NCBI GenBank assembly: GCA_013350335.1
Contig: CM023534.1
Location: 23,331,302 to 23,395,301 of the forward strand
DNA: 64,000 nt
DNA from: Chimonanthus salicifolius
Lineage: Eukaryota > Streptophyta > Magnoliopsida > Laurales > Calycanthaceae
Reading direction: 5' to 3'
Shown here: positions 11,077-22,900 of the stretch, one piece after another
How positions within the stretch are numbered: position 1 is the stretch's first letter
How the letters are laid out: each line of letters begins with the position of its first letter
The notes under the pieces: generated by a model
Told to the model about the DNA's origin: nothing
What the model saw: only the letters and a program-made list of their open reading frames with translations
The model's database searches: none
Program-made: the position numbers and the translations under genes

Positions 11077-11343
11077 GGAACAAGTAACCTATTGGAGCTT
11101 TTGGAGAAGATGAATCTCCGTGTGGCAGAGGAATACAAAGGCTTTGGTGATGTAGCTTCCGGATTGAGGGTGTATGTGGAGCAACTCAAGGCGAAAAATG
11201 GAAGCTTTGATGAGTATGTTCAACAGATTGATGCAATTGATCAGCAGGTGACAGAATTTGAAGCTGTAATTTCAATGCTTGATAAATATGTTAGTTTATT
11301 GGAATTGAAAGTCCAATCTGCATATCAAAGGGTACCCACTTAG
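11077..11343 (+). CDS. BLOS2: BLOC-1 subunit 2 (BLOS2), 3' exon
   Basis: The exon encodes 88 residues, from GTSNLLELLEKMNLRVAEEY through GFGDVASGLRVYVEQLK and QVTEFEAVISMLDKYVSLLE to a TAG stop. This matches the conserved C-terminal coiled coil of plant BLOS2. By family knowledge the protein belongs to the BLOC-1 complex acting in endosomal sorting. I start the exon after the acceptor ATTCAG because the preceding in-frame codons (from 11020) do not resemble BLOS2 and family members begin this block at GTxN. The N-terminal part (about 30-40 residues) must come from one or more upstream exons that I did not find. A gene fragment or retrocopy is possible, but the absence of stops or frameshifts favours a functional exon. 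Confidence 0.75.
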   Translation, partial: GTSNLLELLEKMNLRVAEEYKGFGDVASGLRVYVEQLKAKNGSFDEYVQQIDAIDQQVTEFEAVISMLDKYVSLLELKVQSAYQRVPT

Positions 11344-13900
11344 TTTTGTTCTGCAATGTTGAACTTGTACTTAAATTTTAGCAATTTTAGCAAATTTTCT
11401 AATATGTTTTGTATATGTAAGTACAGCTTATTCTCATGTTAAGGGCTTAAGGCTATTTGTCTCGAGCAATTATGTGATTCTTGTCTTGAGGATATGTATG
11501 CTATCCTATGGCAAATAGACCTGGATACTGGTATGAACAGACCTGGGAACAGGTCTACAACACCCCATTTCCCTAAATCTATAGTTTTATGATTTTTTAC
11601 CTGAAATATTTTGCTCCTACTGTACTGCTGTACTTGAACTAATTGGCTTTTTAAGTGTACTAAGGTATGTTTGTCCACAACTATTTTTCATGGGAATTGA
11701 TTTCCTTTTTCATTTCTATTTTCATAGAAAATTATATCCATAGATTTTGTTTCCGCAGATACTAATTTCTTTAGTTTGGTGAAGAGGGTAAGAGGTAGGT
11801 TATAACTCCATTATACCTAATTCTAGATGATGATGGTAATGATAATAATGGTCATATTAATCATAATAATCACATTAATATCAACAATAACAATTAGACA
11901 AGAGGAGAAGACTACCAGCTCCACGTTAGTAGACATTGCAACTCAATTTGAAAAAGAAGAACCAACTATTGTTGTCCCTTCCCCACACAAAAAGCTTGAG
12001 GTGAGCCCTCTCGAAGGAAAGGAAAAGAGACAATTCAAGACTAAGATCAAAGAAGCGGCAGGATCTCGCTAAGGAAGCACAAGAGGCAAGGAAGAAGCAG
12101 AGTCAGAATCTCATTCCTCAAACAAGGTAGCCTTAAAAGAAAAAGCAAAAAAGCTCAAGTCTAGACCTATCCTTGAAGGAGACATAATTCCAAAACAACA
12201 AGAGAGGGATGGGGAAGAAACAGACTGGACAAAATCAAGTCTAGAGCAGCAACAACATCAATCGAGTAGAGTATACAAGTAACTTTGTTGCATGTGTTGC
12301 AGGGTACCGATAGCAACAGCAACGACAACCACCACCACTCCATAAAGAAGGTATTTGATCTGTCTCAATTCTTATTTCCACTTTAACAAGACAACTAATT
12401 ATCCACTTGTAAACTGTAAGGTCAACAATAGGAGTTGGAGAAACTCAAAGAATAAAGACTCCCGCCAAAAAATATTAAGAAAGAAGAAAATCACTGTTGT
12501 GCCAGAACAACCCCTCGAAGGAGGAGAAAACACAGAGATGATGAGGCCATCTCGGATGACACCATAGAAGATGAAATCCTAACTATTGCAATGGATTTCT
12601 AAGATCATTCTACAGTGGCAAGGATAAGTTGAAATCGGCTCATGAGAGCTACGAATTGACGGGTTTGATGCATGTGGACCATGCCCATGACAATGGGGCT
12701 CTCTTGAAAGCACCAAAGGGCTCACATGAAGTCACATTCGGCCAGAATCCTAGAGCAAGGACGGATTGCATGATATTGGCCACCATCTCTCCTAAGTTCT
12801 CTCATGGCCGACTCCCAAACCCTAATCTCTTAGGGTTCCCACTCTCTTTGGCGCAAACCCTACTTCCTCTCCTTGTTGGCCGACTTCCCACTCTCCATTG
12901 ACTTGTGAATTGCTTAGGCTAGTAGGTTTGGACTCTCACTCATGCGCATGAATAAGGAAGCTTTCCATTGGTGGAGAACACATCATCGTCCTATGTGGCA
13001 AGAGCTATTGGTGACTCTTACATGTCCATGACCTGTGTGCAACTCCATCTCCCCACCTCCAATGTGCACAAGTGGTGTTTGGCGCAAGGAATGAAGAGTC
13101 TTAAACTAGTTTAGAGTCTTGGGTGTAATTTTCTTATTGATTGTAAATTTTATTTCTTTTCTCTCATTGGTTAAATGATGTGGCGAGTTTGGGCTTGCAT
13201 GCCCTAGTTGGTCTCTAGTCTCCATGCCAACTTGGGTTGGTTTAGGCGTGGTTTAGTGTTGGTTAAGTTAAGAGTTTATGGTCATTTGGAAAACTATATA
13301 AAGAGTTGTGTAGTGGCTAATTGACACTCCAATTTAGCACATGAGTTTGAAGTTCAATTGAAGCTCAACTTCGAGAAAGGCTTTAGAGAAGAGTTCATAA
13401 GTTTCATTCCAAGTAAGTATCCAAATTGGCTAGTTAATTCCGTTTGTCATTTTTCAATTGAATTAAATAAATTAAGTTGCTTTTTTTTTTTTTTTGTTTG
13501 TTTCTTAATTAAGAGCATTGCTAAGTCGATTGCTTTCTATTTTATTTAATTCTATCGAGCAAAGGCTAATTTAATGGAACAAATGTTCCTCTTCAAAGGT
13601 CTGCGTGTTAGGTTTCCTTTTGGATTGGAGTAGGGTCGGTCGACACCAAATAGGTCTTTGAGATTTTCTAAGTGGTCTAAGAACGGTTCATAACACTACC
13701 TTAGACTACATCAGAAGACTATGGACCAAGGACAATTCTTAACACTCCTTGGGCCGCATTAGTTGGCTATAAGAGTTGATTTCGTTTGCACCTGTATTCA
13801 GCATACACTATCCTTCCTTTGTGCATCTTACGTTGTATGTTTAGAGATGGTGGTGTTTCATTGTAGCAAACCATATCATCTTCTTCGGAAGTGACTAGCA
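11344..13900. other. Unclassified stretch after BLOS2
   Basis: The first few hundred bases are probably BLOS2 3' UTR. From 11827 there is ATG/AAT-rich, then Lys/Glu-rich pseudo-coding DNA (for example SPLEGKEKRQFKTKIKEA at about 12001-12060), broken by stops. It could be decayed gag but I cannot assign it. From 12630 to 13800 no gene is seen. The stretch may contain an LTR belonging to the gag remnant that follows, but no matching repeat is present to prove it. Confidence 0.35.
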
Positions 13901-13959
13901 ATGCCTCAAGCATCAATGGCGAAAGTTGTAACTTACGCAGTTGATGAGGAGGAGATGAT

Positions 13960-14400
13960 GACGGTTCCAATCCGATCCAACCTAGCATGAACAACATGTA
14001 GTGGATGAGATTCGGGATAGGTCCTTGAGGGACCAAGTACACCTACAAAGAAAGGATAGGCATCCAGAGCGTTGGCGGGTAATGACTAACCGACCTTCAA
14101 TCCTAGACACAGGCCGAGACATCTAGTAAAGAGACCTAAAAGGAGACACTGCAATGACCATGAATCCTTTGTCATTAAGGTTGACATATCCAAGTACTCT
14201 GGTGGATTGAAATGGTAGAAAATGTGTCAGGCCCTCTCTTTCCTCCGTCGATCCGAGCATTAGATTTAGAGAGTCAGTTCATCAATCCAATCCATTTGGA
14301 GTGGCTTGTCTTCAATCGAGCTCGAGTGAGAATCATCAGTTTCAATGTCCGCATCACTTTCCCTTCTCAAATTGAAAACCTCCCACTATGCTATTATTAA
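13960..14400 (+). pseudogene. Ty3/gypsy gag remnant
   Basis: Short plus-strand readings include LRDQVHLQRKDRHPERW (about 14024-14075) and SFVIKVDIPKYSGGLKW (about 14167-14217). The latter resembles the gag block of plant gypsy elements (VKxDIPxFxGxL). Stops and frame changes follow immediately, and nothing of pol is recognisable. Confidence 0.45.
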
Positions 14401-16267
14401 GAGGTTATATATAACTAAATTCCAATGCCCCTCTATATGCATGGATTTAAAATTTGGATGCACATGTAGAAATTATTGAGTGAATTAATTTATAAAAATT
14501 AATGTGAACTTTCAATTAAAACACATGAAAAAAAGAAAGGTTCATTTTTTGAATTAACTCTAGAATTTAACCAATGATTTTTATTGAAAGTTCGACAATA
14601 ATTTGTTGTGAACCAGCTCACAACGAATTATCTTCTTGTGCACGTTAGTACATTCCCTAAAAAAACAAAGAAAAACAGAATGTAACATTATCAACCCTTA
14701 AACCGTGAACCACATGTCCACCTAAAAAAAATTAAATTTTCTTTTTTTGATTTTTTCCCTTGGTTATCGTGGGACTCATGATTGACGCCAGGAAGTTCTT
14801 AGGACTCCTAACTTATAAAGGTAATAAATATTAAATAATCTAAATATAGTATAGCAAATCAAGACTTATTCTACAATTACAAGATCCCTCTGGACTAGAA
14901 ATTTAAATTATTTTATGGACATTATCTAACATTGAGTCATTGAATTTTTTTTAATATTAATTAGTAATGGGTTCTTACATGATATTTTACATTATAAAAC
15001 TTTTTATTTTGATGATATAGGATGGATGTATATTCCTTTTCTTGGAATGATATTGGAAAATGGACGTTGAATAATTAGTTTTTTATATTTATAATTGTTC
15101 TTGTGATAACAAGAATATTTTTTTAATGAAAAAATCAAAAATATATTTTTTATAAATATTTAATATTATTTATATATTAATGGAACGGGTTTGACCGAAT
15201 TTGATTACGGTTGAATCCGGTTGAACTTTATTTAACCCAACTTTCTTCATTGTGTTAAACACTGCCATGCAAAATGCCTTAAGGCCTATTTTAAATGTTG
15301 CCATGTAGATCCAATGTTATAATTTTACAATTTTTTAAGTCAATAACTTTGTGAATAATGATATCAATTCCTGCACTGAGTGGACTTCAAAATTATTTAG
15401 CCTTAACCTAAAATAAAATTCTTATTGAGAATTTAAACATTAAAAATTTCATAAACTTACCAAGAGCCAAAGAACACCCATATATATCCTAACCAGGACC
15501 ACATATTGGCCAGTATGTATGAACCAAGAACCCTAAATCGGCCTTGTAGCCCATGCTAACGCCAAAACCCTAGTTTTAGGGTTTTGTTTCTTTAAATCCA
15601 CCTTCGTTCTCTTTTTCATTTTTCTTCTGTATCATTTGCAGCAATTAACTCTCTTGAAAGAGTTTAATTTTTTTTCCAAAATCCATGTTTCACAGTTTTT
15701 CTTTTATTTTCTATTTTTGATTTTTTGTTTTTAGATGATCCTCATTTTGAGTTTCCTTTTTTTTTAGAAAATTTTGAATACAACGATATTTGAAGGTTAA
15801 GGAATTTAATAGAGATGTGATATTGTAATTAGATAGTTTAGATGACATTTTTTTTTTTAATACTTTCATGAATTTTATGAAATTCATATTTTTGAAAAAT
15901 TGTTAAATAATAATGGAAGAGTTGCATATACTTTGATCTAACCATTTGAAGTTGGTAGAAATTAATGTAGGTATGAATGGTTTGTTTAGTTAATTTTTCT
16001 CTTTTTAAAATATTTTCTAAGACAATCTCTTTTTTGACTTTCAATAAAAAAGATATTAAATATTTAGAGAATTTAATTGAGGTATCATACTACGATCAAC
16101 ATAATATGGATAGCGTTCATTTCATTTACATAATTTTTGAACATTTTTAGCATACTTTTATATCCATTTGAAAACTTTGCCTTCAAGAGTTTTTTTTTTC
16201 CCTAATTTTCTAAGGTGGATCTTTACTCGATACGAGGACGAATTATTGAGTTCAATGCCAAATTCTC

Positions 16268-16475
16268 TTTGCCTAGTATCTCCACTCTATATTGGAGGTG
16301 AGACTAATCTCACCCGTATCTGTAAGTAGATGAAAAATAACTCCTTGGAGAATGACCTAAAAGGGTTTAAAAGGGTTTGAATATAAATCAAACTCAAGAC
16401 CTCTCTTCTTGAAATCAAATAGACCTTTACAATGATAACTAAATGATTGTACTTACAAAATGTGTCATTGGCAAG
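16268..16475 (-). mobile_element. Degraded tRNA-derived SINE, family 2
   Basis: The minus strand carries CAAGAAGAGAGGTCTTGAG followed by TTTGATT, which aligns with the B-box region of the copies at 39861 and 53350 (CAAGAAG...GTCTTNAGTTCGATTCACAC). It is the most diverged of the three copies. Confidence 0.45.
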
Positions 16476-16512
16476 TGCCAACTCATTGATTAGTGATTAC
16501 CATATAAGGTAT

Positions 16513-17536
16513 GGCTATATTTGGATGAAGGGTAAATTTTACGGGGGTTACCCCTAAGTAGGGGTCACTATTATCTTGTTTGGTAATTGCAGTACTAAAT
16601 AAGACCTTACACTAAGGGTAAACAATCTAATTTGGTAACTATAAACAGAGGTAACATAATATATTAACAATTTTATGAATTTTTTTATAAAACATAATTA
16701 TTAAATAATATTCTTATAGTAAATCCTAACAATATAGTTTATAATAATATTATCCAATTTTTATAGATTCTTTTTCATAATTATAATTTAAAATGAATAC
16801 TTGCATTCTAACAGTAAAAAAAATGAATAAAGAATTATTTTATAAATATTTTTATTTTAAATTCCAATAAATGAATAAAAATGTCAACATATCTCTTCAT
16901 AAAAATTATTATTTATTACTTGGTCACGTGAAATATATAATATAATAAACTATTATAATATTTTAATAAATCAAAACTATGATAATTAATATTTTAACTA
17001 TTATGGGTTGAACTCCGAGATACATGACAATTTTTTTTTTCCAAATTTCTGATCACAAGTTCCCTACATGTGTGAAAGATTTTTTTTTTGTTTGCTATAA
17101 AGAGATTACCGTGAACCTCAAACTCTTTCGGAGTTTCGATATTCTGTCGAAATTTCGACTAATCACACCTTAAAAATAAGACATTTTGGCAATGTCCCTT
17201 TATCTAATATCTGACTACCATATACACTTCTCATGCATTTGCAAGTACTTCAAATAAAATATTAACAATTTTCTCAAAATTAATATTTTTTATTAAATCT
17301 ATAATATAAAAAAATAAAAATAAAATTTTATGAAACATAATTATTAAATAATATTCATCAATTAAAAAATATTTTAAAACATTTTTGCTTCATAGGTGCA
17401 TAAAGGGAGTAAAGAGGGAAAAAATTTTCTTGAAAACTATCATACTCCAAAGGGTTTTCAAAAAGGAAGGAGGGGTAAAACTTTAAATTTTTACTCCCAC
17501 CTATTACCAACCCATTATCCCCATCCTAACGCAGCC
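16513..17536. mobile_element. MITE-like element (GGCTGCGTTTGGATG family)
   Basis: Imperfect inverted ends are GGCTATATTTGGATGAAGGG on the left and, in reverse complement, GGCTGCGTTAGGATGGGGAT on the right. Near-identical ends occur at 34177-34379 and from 47728. The interior is AT-rich with no coding sequence. I could not define a TSD. Confidence 0.5.
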
Positions 17537-18740
17537 GTAATACAAAAGGGATTTTAAAACCAACTCAAGGCTAGCCCAACTTGTTCATGGTAGATGACTT
17601 TAAATTCATGTCATATATTGACAATATTTTCAAATTTATTACGTTTTTATCGACAAAATACTATTACCGTGTTAATAATGCATATTTATTGACACAACGG
17701 TAAATTCTCAATAAATTTGCATTAAAAAATGATAAATAGTAATATTACGATAATATTCCAAAATAACCGATAACATTCTTATTAAGATATTTATTTTATT
17801 AATATTTTTATTTATTATATTTTTAAATATTATATTTTTCACAAGATTTTCCTATTAATTTTTCAATAAAAAATAAAAAATATTCCGATATTATCAATCG
17901 CCTTTAATATCCACAATATTTTAAAAGTAGAACTTGGTGATATGGAACAATCACATGGTGTCATCCAGTGTAAAGGATGATTTCATACGGTGCTATTTGA
18001 TACATATAAATTACTTCTAAAAATATAAACTATTTATTAATTTCTAAATACAAATAATATATTATATATATCTAACATTTTAGAATTTGTGAAACTGATT
18101 TATCCACCGTTGAATGAATCAAATGAGAGAGGTAGAATAAACTTTATAATTTTTTAAATACTTTTTAGTTGCCTGAAGATAAATATAATCTACTAAGAAT
18201 ATTTCTCCCGAGAACTTTAATTTGTGGTGACCATTACTAGACCTACTGGATCCAATTCTCCCCTTACACCAAATTGACTTTTAAAGTCAATTGATCTATT
18301 CTGATGAATTCACTGTTGGATAAATGTGAAAATTTGAGAACCTTAAAACACATGATTTCTTTAATCCAATCAAGATGAACTTTTTACACACCATCTACAA
18401 GTCAAGGTCTTTCAAATCCACCCATCTATATAGGCTTAGTTGGCGCCCTTTCACCATTCTCAAGAATATCCCTTTAGAATTAATTCTTAAAGGATCCTTG
18501 TTATATATTTATATATACTCTGAGAACGAATTTGCACTAAACTTAGTACAAATGGTGAAATTCATCGAGTTAGACAAATGAATTTTAAAAGTCGAATTGG
18601 GTTAAGGTGCAATTCATGAGGCTAAGTGGGTGTAATGGGAAAATTATATCCATTAAGTCTTCTCTAAGTCTCACAAATTAAAGTTTGCATAAAAGTCTCA
18701 TGAATATGGCTCTTAGTAGAGAATTGTTATATATATATAT

Positions 18741-18836
18741 ATTCAAGCAGTTTGTATCTTTGTTTTGTTTTTCCATTTTCTTGTATTTGCACATCTGATG
18801 CTATGCTTCTCTGTTTTATAAATATAGTAACCATTA

Positions 18837-18915
<79 letters not shown>

Positions 18916-19183
18916 AAAGATCACACACAGATAAGTTTTATGAAATTTAGTGTAAATTTTAAATTGTTGGGACATAGTTGATCAAATGGATATCTCCCCC
19001 ATCCTCACATCCATCCACCCCCATGAATTATATAATAGTAGAGTTGGGTGTATCGGGATTCAGGCAGTTTGTAACTTTGTTTTGTTTTTCTATTTTCTTG
19101 TATTTGCAGTGCATATAGTAACTTTGTTTTGCACTGCAAATATGATGCTTCTCTTTTTTTATTAATATAGTAACCATTAAAAA

Positions 19184-19242
<59 letters not shown>

Positions 19243-19376
19243 ATATAATAGAATAAAAGATCACACACAGACAAGTTTTATGAAATTTAGTGTAAATTTT
19301 AAATTGTTGGGACATAGTGGATCAAATGGATATCTCTCCCATCCTCACATCCATCTACCCCGGTGAATTATATTAT
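18741..19376. repeat. Tandem duplication of about 310 bp around (TA)n
   Basis: Two copies (18741-19033 and 19058-19376) share the order AAGCAGTTTGTA, TTTTGTTTTTC, a TA microsatellite, then GATCACACACAGA and GGGACATAGT. The TA runs are at 18838-18912 and 19187-19237. Long Tyr/Ile frames through the TA runs are artefacts. Confidence 0.85.
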
Positions 19377-19786
19377 GGCTAACTCAATGAATTTCCATTG
19401 TTTGCTAAATATGAAATTCTTAGACCATTAAAAACACAGCTTCTTTTATTGAATCGATGACAGAAATTTTATAGACGTCTTATATATACGAAGGTATTTC
19501 AAACCCACCCATCCATGTATATCCAAGTGAGTCCATCAAGGTTCTATAAAATATTATCTTGATTAGATAAGAAAAGTCATCTTTTTTATGTTACTTTTAC
19601 TGTCTTCTCGATTTTGGAGGGATGCTACTTCCACTCTATAGCTCATCGATCATGGAATTCTAGCATGCTCAAAATCAAATGCGGAGGTAGGTTTAGGATC
19701 CCATACAACTCAACTATCATTTTGCAAAATAGTATCCAATCCCAACTATAATAAAAAATTAATGTAAAGGAGGAAAAATGAAACCA
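19377..19786. other. AT-rich spacer downstream of the hydrolase gene
   Basis: No feature was recognised except weak similarity of 19380-19560 to 18290-18440, a diverged repeat containing a CCACCCATC motif. Confidence 0.45.
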
Positions 19787-19986
19787 TGGATGGGTTAATT
19801 TTATTAATTAATATCTTTGAAAAAATTGAGATACAGTACATATGTATGGCATCAGCAACTGTGGAAAGCTGGTCATATCATCTCTGCAATGACAAAGACA
19901 TGTTTTTTTCATCACCAAAGCAAGATTCTCATGCCACTCAATGTATGCATGGTAAGAAACAAAATGAAATTCAGATACAGATTATG

Positions 19987-22900
19987 TCAAGCGCTGACCT
20001 TTGCTTCCTCCACGACAACTGGGTGCTTGAAACAGTCAATATTGCACAATCCAACGGACCTCATCATATCTCCCAAGCTGCCACCATTTGATTGCAAAAG
20101 TCAAGAAAAAATGGTTTGCACATCACATAAAACATATTTTTGACCAAAAAAAAGAAACACATGAAAGAAAGAAGCATAAGACACTCTTAGATAAGTTTTG
20201 TCCAACCGATCAATGCTGTTCCTCGCTTTCTCTGGGTGGTCGATGCTGTTCCTCGCCTTATCCACACGGTCCACACTCTTTTTTGGTTTCTCTTTTTTAT
20301 CAGTGCTGACCCTTGACTTCTCTCGACCTTCTGTGCTTGGACGAGACTTCTCTCGGTGGTCAGTGTTCGGACGAGACTTCTCTTTCTGGTCAATGCTTGG
20401 CCGAGACTTTTCTCTCTGGTCAATGACTGGCCAAGGCTTCTCTCTCTGGTCTGTGCTCTTCCTAGGGAGATCCAACTCCAAGTGATCAGAGCTCATCCGA
20501 GGAGGGTCTATAATGTTCATGTTCTGACCAGATGTGCTTCTAATTTGGATTACTTTCTCAATGGCTGAAATGAACTTTTTAAGATGTCGTAAGTACTCCG
20601 GGTAGAGTTCTAGGTCACAGTGCTTTCCTCCAGTCAACCATAGTGGCTCATACTTCTCTTTGCAGAGCTCCCAAAGCTGCTTGCCATGGGAACAATCTAC
20701 AACATCGTCTGCAGTTCCCTGCAAGCACCAAAAACAGTTTTTGGGTTGCCTGGAAAGCTAAATTTCTAATTTCCTTCATTGATGATTATTCAATCTTTGG
20801 AATCTAGATACTGATTGAAGACTTTGGCTTGGCCACATCATATTAAATATGGTCACTGATAGCCCAATCACCCTTTGCGTGTGCCATTGTTTTCATCAAT
20901 ATAGAAAGTCTAATGTCAGGTTCCACTGTTCTTAGACTGAAAATTGTGCTGCTCTGATGACCTTAATTATCTCATTTTAACCATTCAATTTGGACCCTAC
21001 TCAATTTAATTAGCACAATCAATGTGATTTTCAAGCTAAGCTGCATCTACAATATGGCCCAGGATTTGGACAGGACATCGTTGAATATGATGCAGCTTGC
21101 AAACCATGCTACAGTGGATGAGAACAATGCAGCTTTCAAGGACTTCACAGTAAATCATAAAGATTGACAAGTGGTTTTTGCAAGTAAAGAGGGGGAAGAA
21201 TGACAAGCTTGTAACTTTTTTTAACAAGAATCTAGGAATCAAAAATCAGAAAGTCACCAAAAAAACACTCAAAATGTAAACAGGTCTCTTCAGCAGAAAA
21301 TGCAATTAGATTATGTACGCACTCAAAGTTGCCCAAAATATTGTCCATGAGGAATTGGATTTTATGGGATCCACGCTGATAAATGAACATAGTGCATTGT
21401 TGTTTTGCTGGCTTCTTCCCACAAAGACCAATTTTGCTTAACCTTACAATCTGTCAATTGACCCAGTTGATGTGTTCATGCATGGTCACAATCTTGGGGT
21501 TTCAAGGCTCTCATATCAAGTCAGCCTAGTAACCAAGATCAACAAGCTAAATGTGTCAAAATCAAGTCATAAGTGTTCATCTCTGGCTTCAACAGCATCA
21601 AGGTTGAAATAAGTGGAACAACTGAATTAGGGATACTCACATGAATTACGAGAACAGGACATTTGACCAGTTGGATTTTATCAATATTCTGCAGAAAAAA
21701 GATGAGTAGCTGTTAATGGGGCATAATAATTTATAGCATGGTAACACAAATCATTAAAGCTGCATCCAATTATGAACAACAGACCTTATATATGTCAAAC
21801 CAGTATGTACGTTTCACTGGGTACATGACACGGAGGCCAGACAAAATAGCACTGTGCAGAACAACAGCTCTCAATTGGGGCAAACGAGTTGCCAAGTCCA
21901 GTGTAGGACCGCTACCAACTGACTGACCATATAAGATAATGTCTTCCTCCTTCGCTCCATATTTTTCTTGGAGACATTTATAAGCAGCCTCAATATCTGC
22001 ATATGTATTTTGCTCACTAGGCTGCCCAGAAAGACAAGAAAATATCATCTTCAACTTAACAAGAAAATGCTATTAATAAACATAACATACAAAACAAATT
22101 CTACCAATGCAAGGTCAAACCTTTCCAGATGATTGTCCATAACCAGAATAGTCATACCTGCAAATCACAAGAAATTGGAAGTTAAGTACATTAATCCATT
22201 CTAAAGTTTTGATTTATTTGATCACGGCATAATAAGGATCTGTAAACCAGATTCTCAAACTGGTAGTCAGAAAGGACGCTGTTGTATCACATGACTACTT
22301 ATATTTAGTCCTTCCACACACATCTACTCCTTACACATCATCCTTGGAAAGTTACTGCATCACTGTTGTGACAATATACTGCAGACACTACGAACTAACA
22401 CTACTGTTAAAATCTTATAATACACAATTCGTATCTTTACAATTCATACGATATGATAAGAGAAAAGATTTGTATCTATTAACAAATCTAACGATTCCAA
22501 CGAATGATAGAATTATAGGATTATTTGGAATGTGAAAACATGAAACCTTTTGTTTTGATGGTTTTTCAGGGTTAAGTTGTTAGGTATTTATGACCATTAA
22601 AATTTTTTGGAGGCGTTTTAGTTCATTATGGATTGTCACAGTATACTTGGATTATACACGACTCTTAATTCTTTTAGAAATTGGAATACTGAAATTTGAA
22701 GTCCAACGAATTAATTATATAATATTCACTTAATATTGAAAGAAAATTAGGAGAATTACTCACATTATTACCTGTTAAATATCTTTTACATTACTTTATA
22801 TTGAATATTTTTTTGAGAAAACATTTATGAATCTTACGATTTTACGATTTACAATATACAATTTGTGGTTCAAGATGTATAACAATTTTATAATACGATT

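Larger units (their letters stand above)
14401..18735. other. AT-rich intergenic DNA
   Basis: No gene was recognised. It contains a SINE-like copy (16268-16475) and a MITE-like unit (16513-17536), both listed separately. Confidence 0.6.

Noticed and set aside
11827..12600. A lysine-rich host gene
   Set aside because: Frame is interrupted repeatedly and flanked by repeat debris; composition could be decayed gag, not enough to call.
18727..19315. Tyr/Ile-repeat proteins
   Set aside because: They are translations of (TA)n microsatellites.
19786..20568. Several plus-strand frames over the hydrolase 3' exons
   Set aside because: They are shadows of the minus-strand coding exons and repeats; the minus reading has clear family motifs and splice sites.
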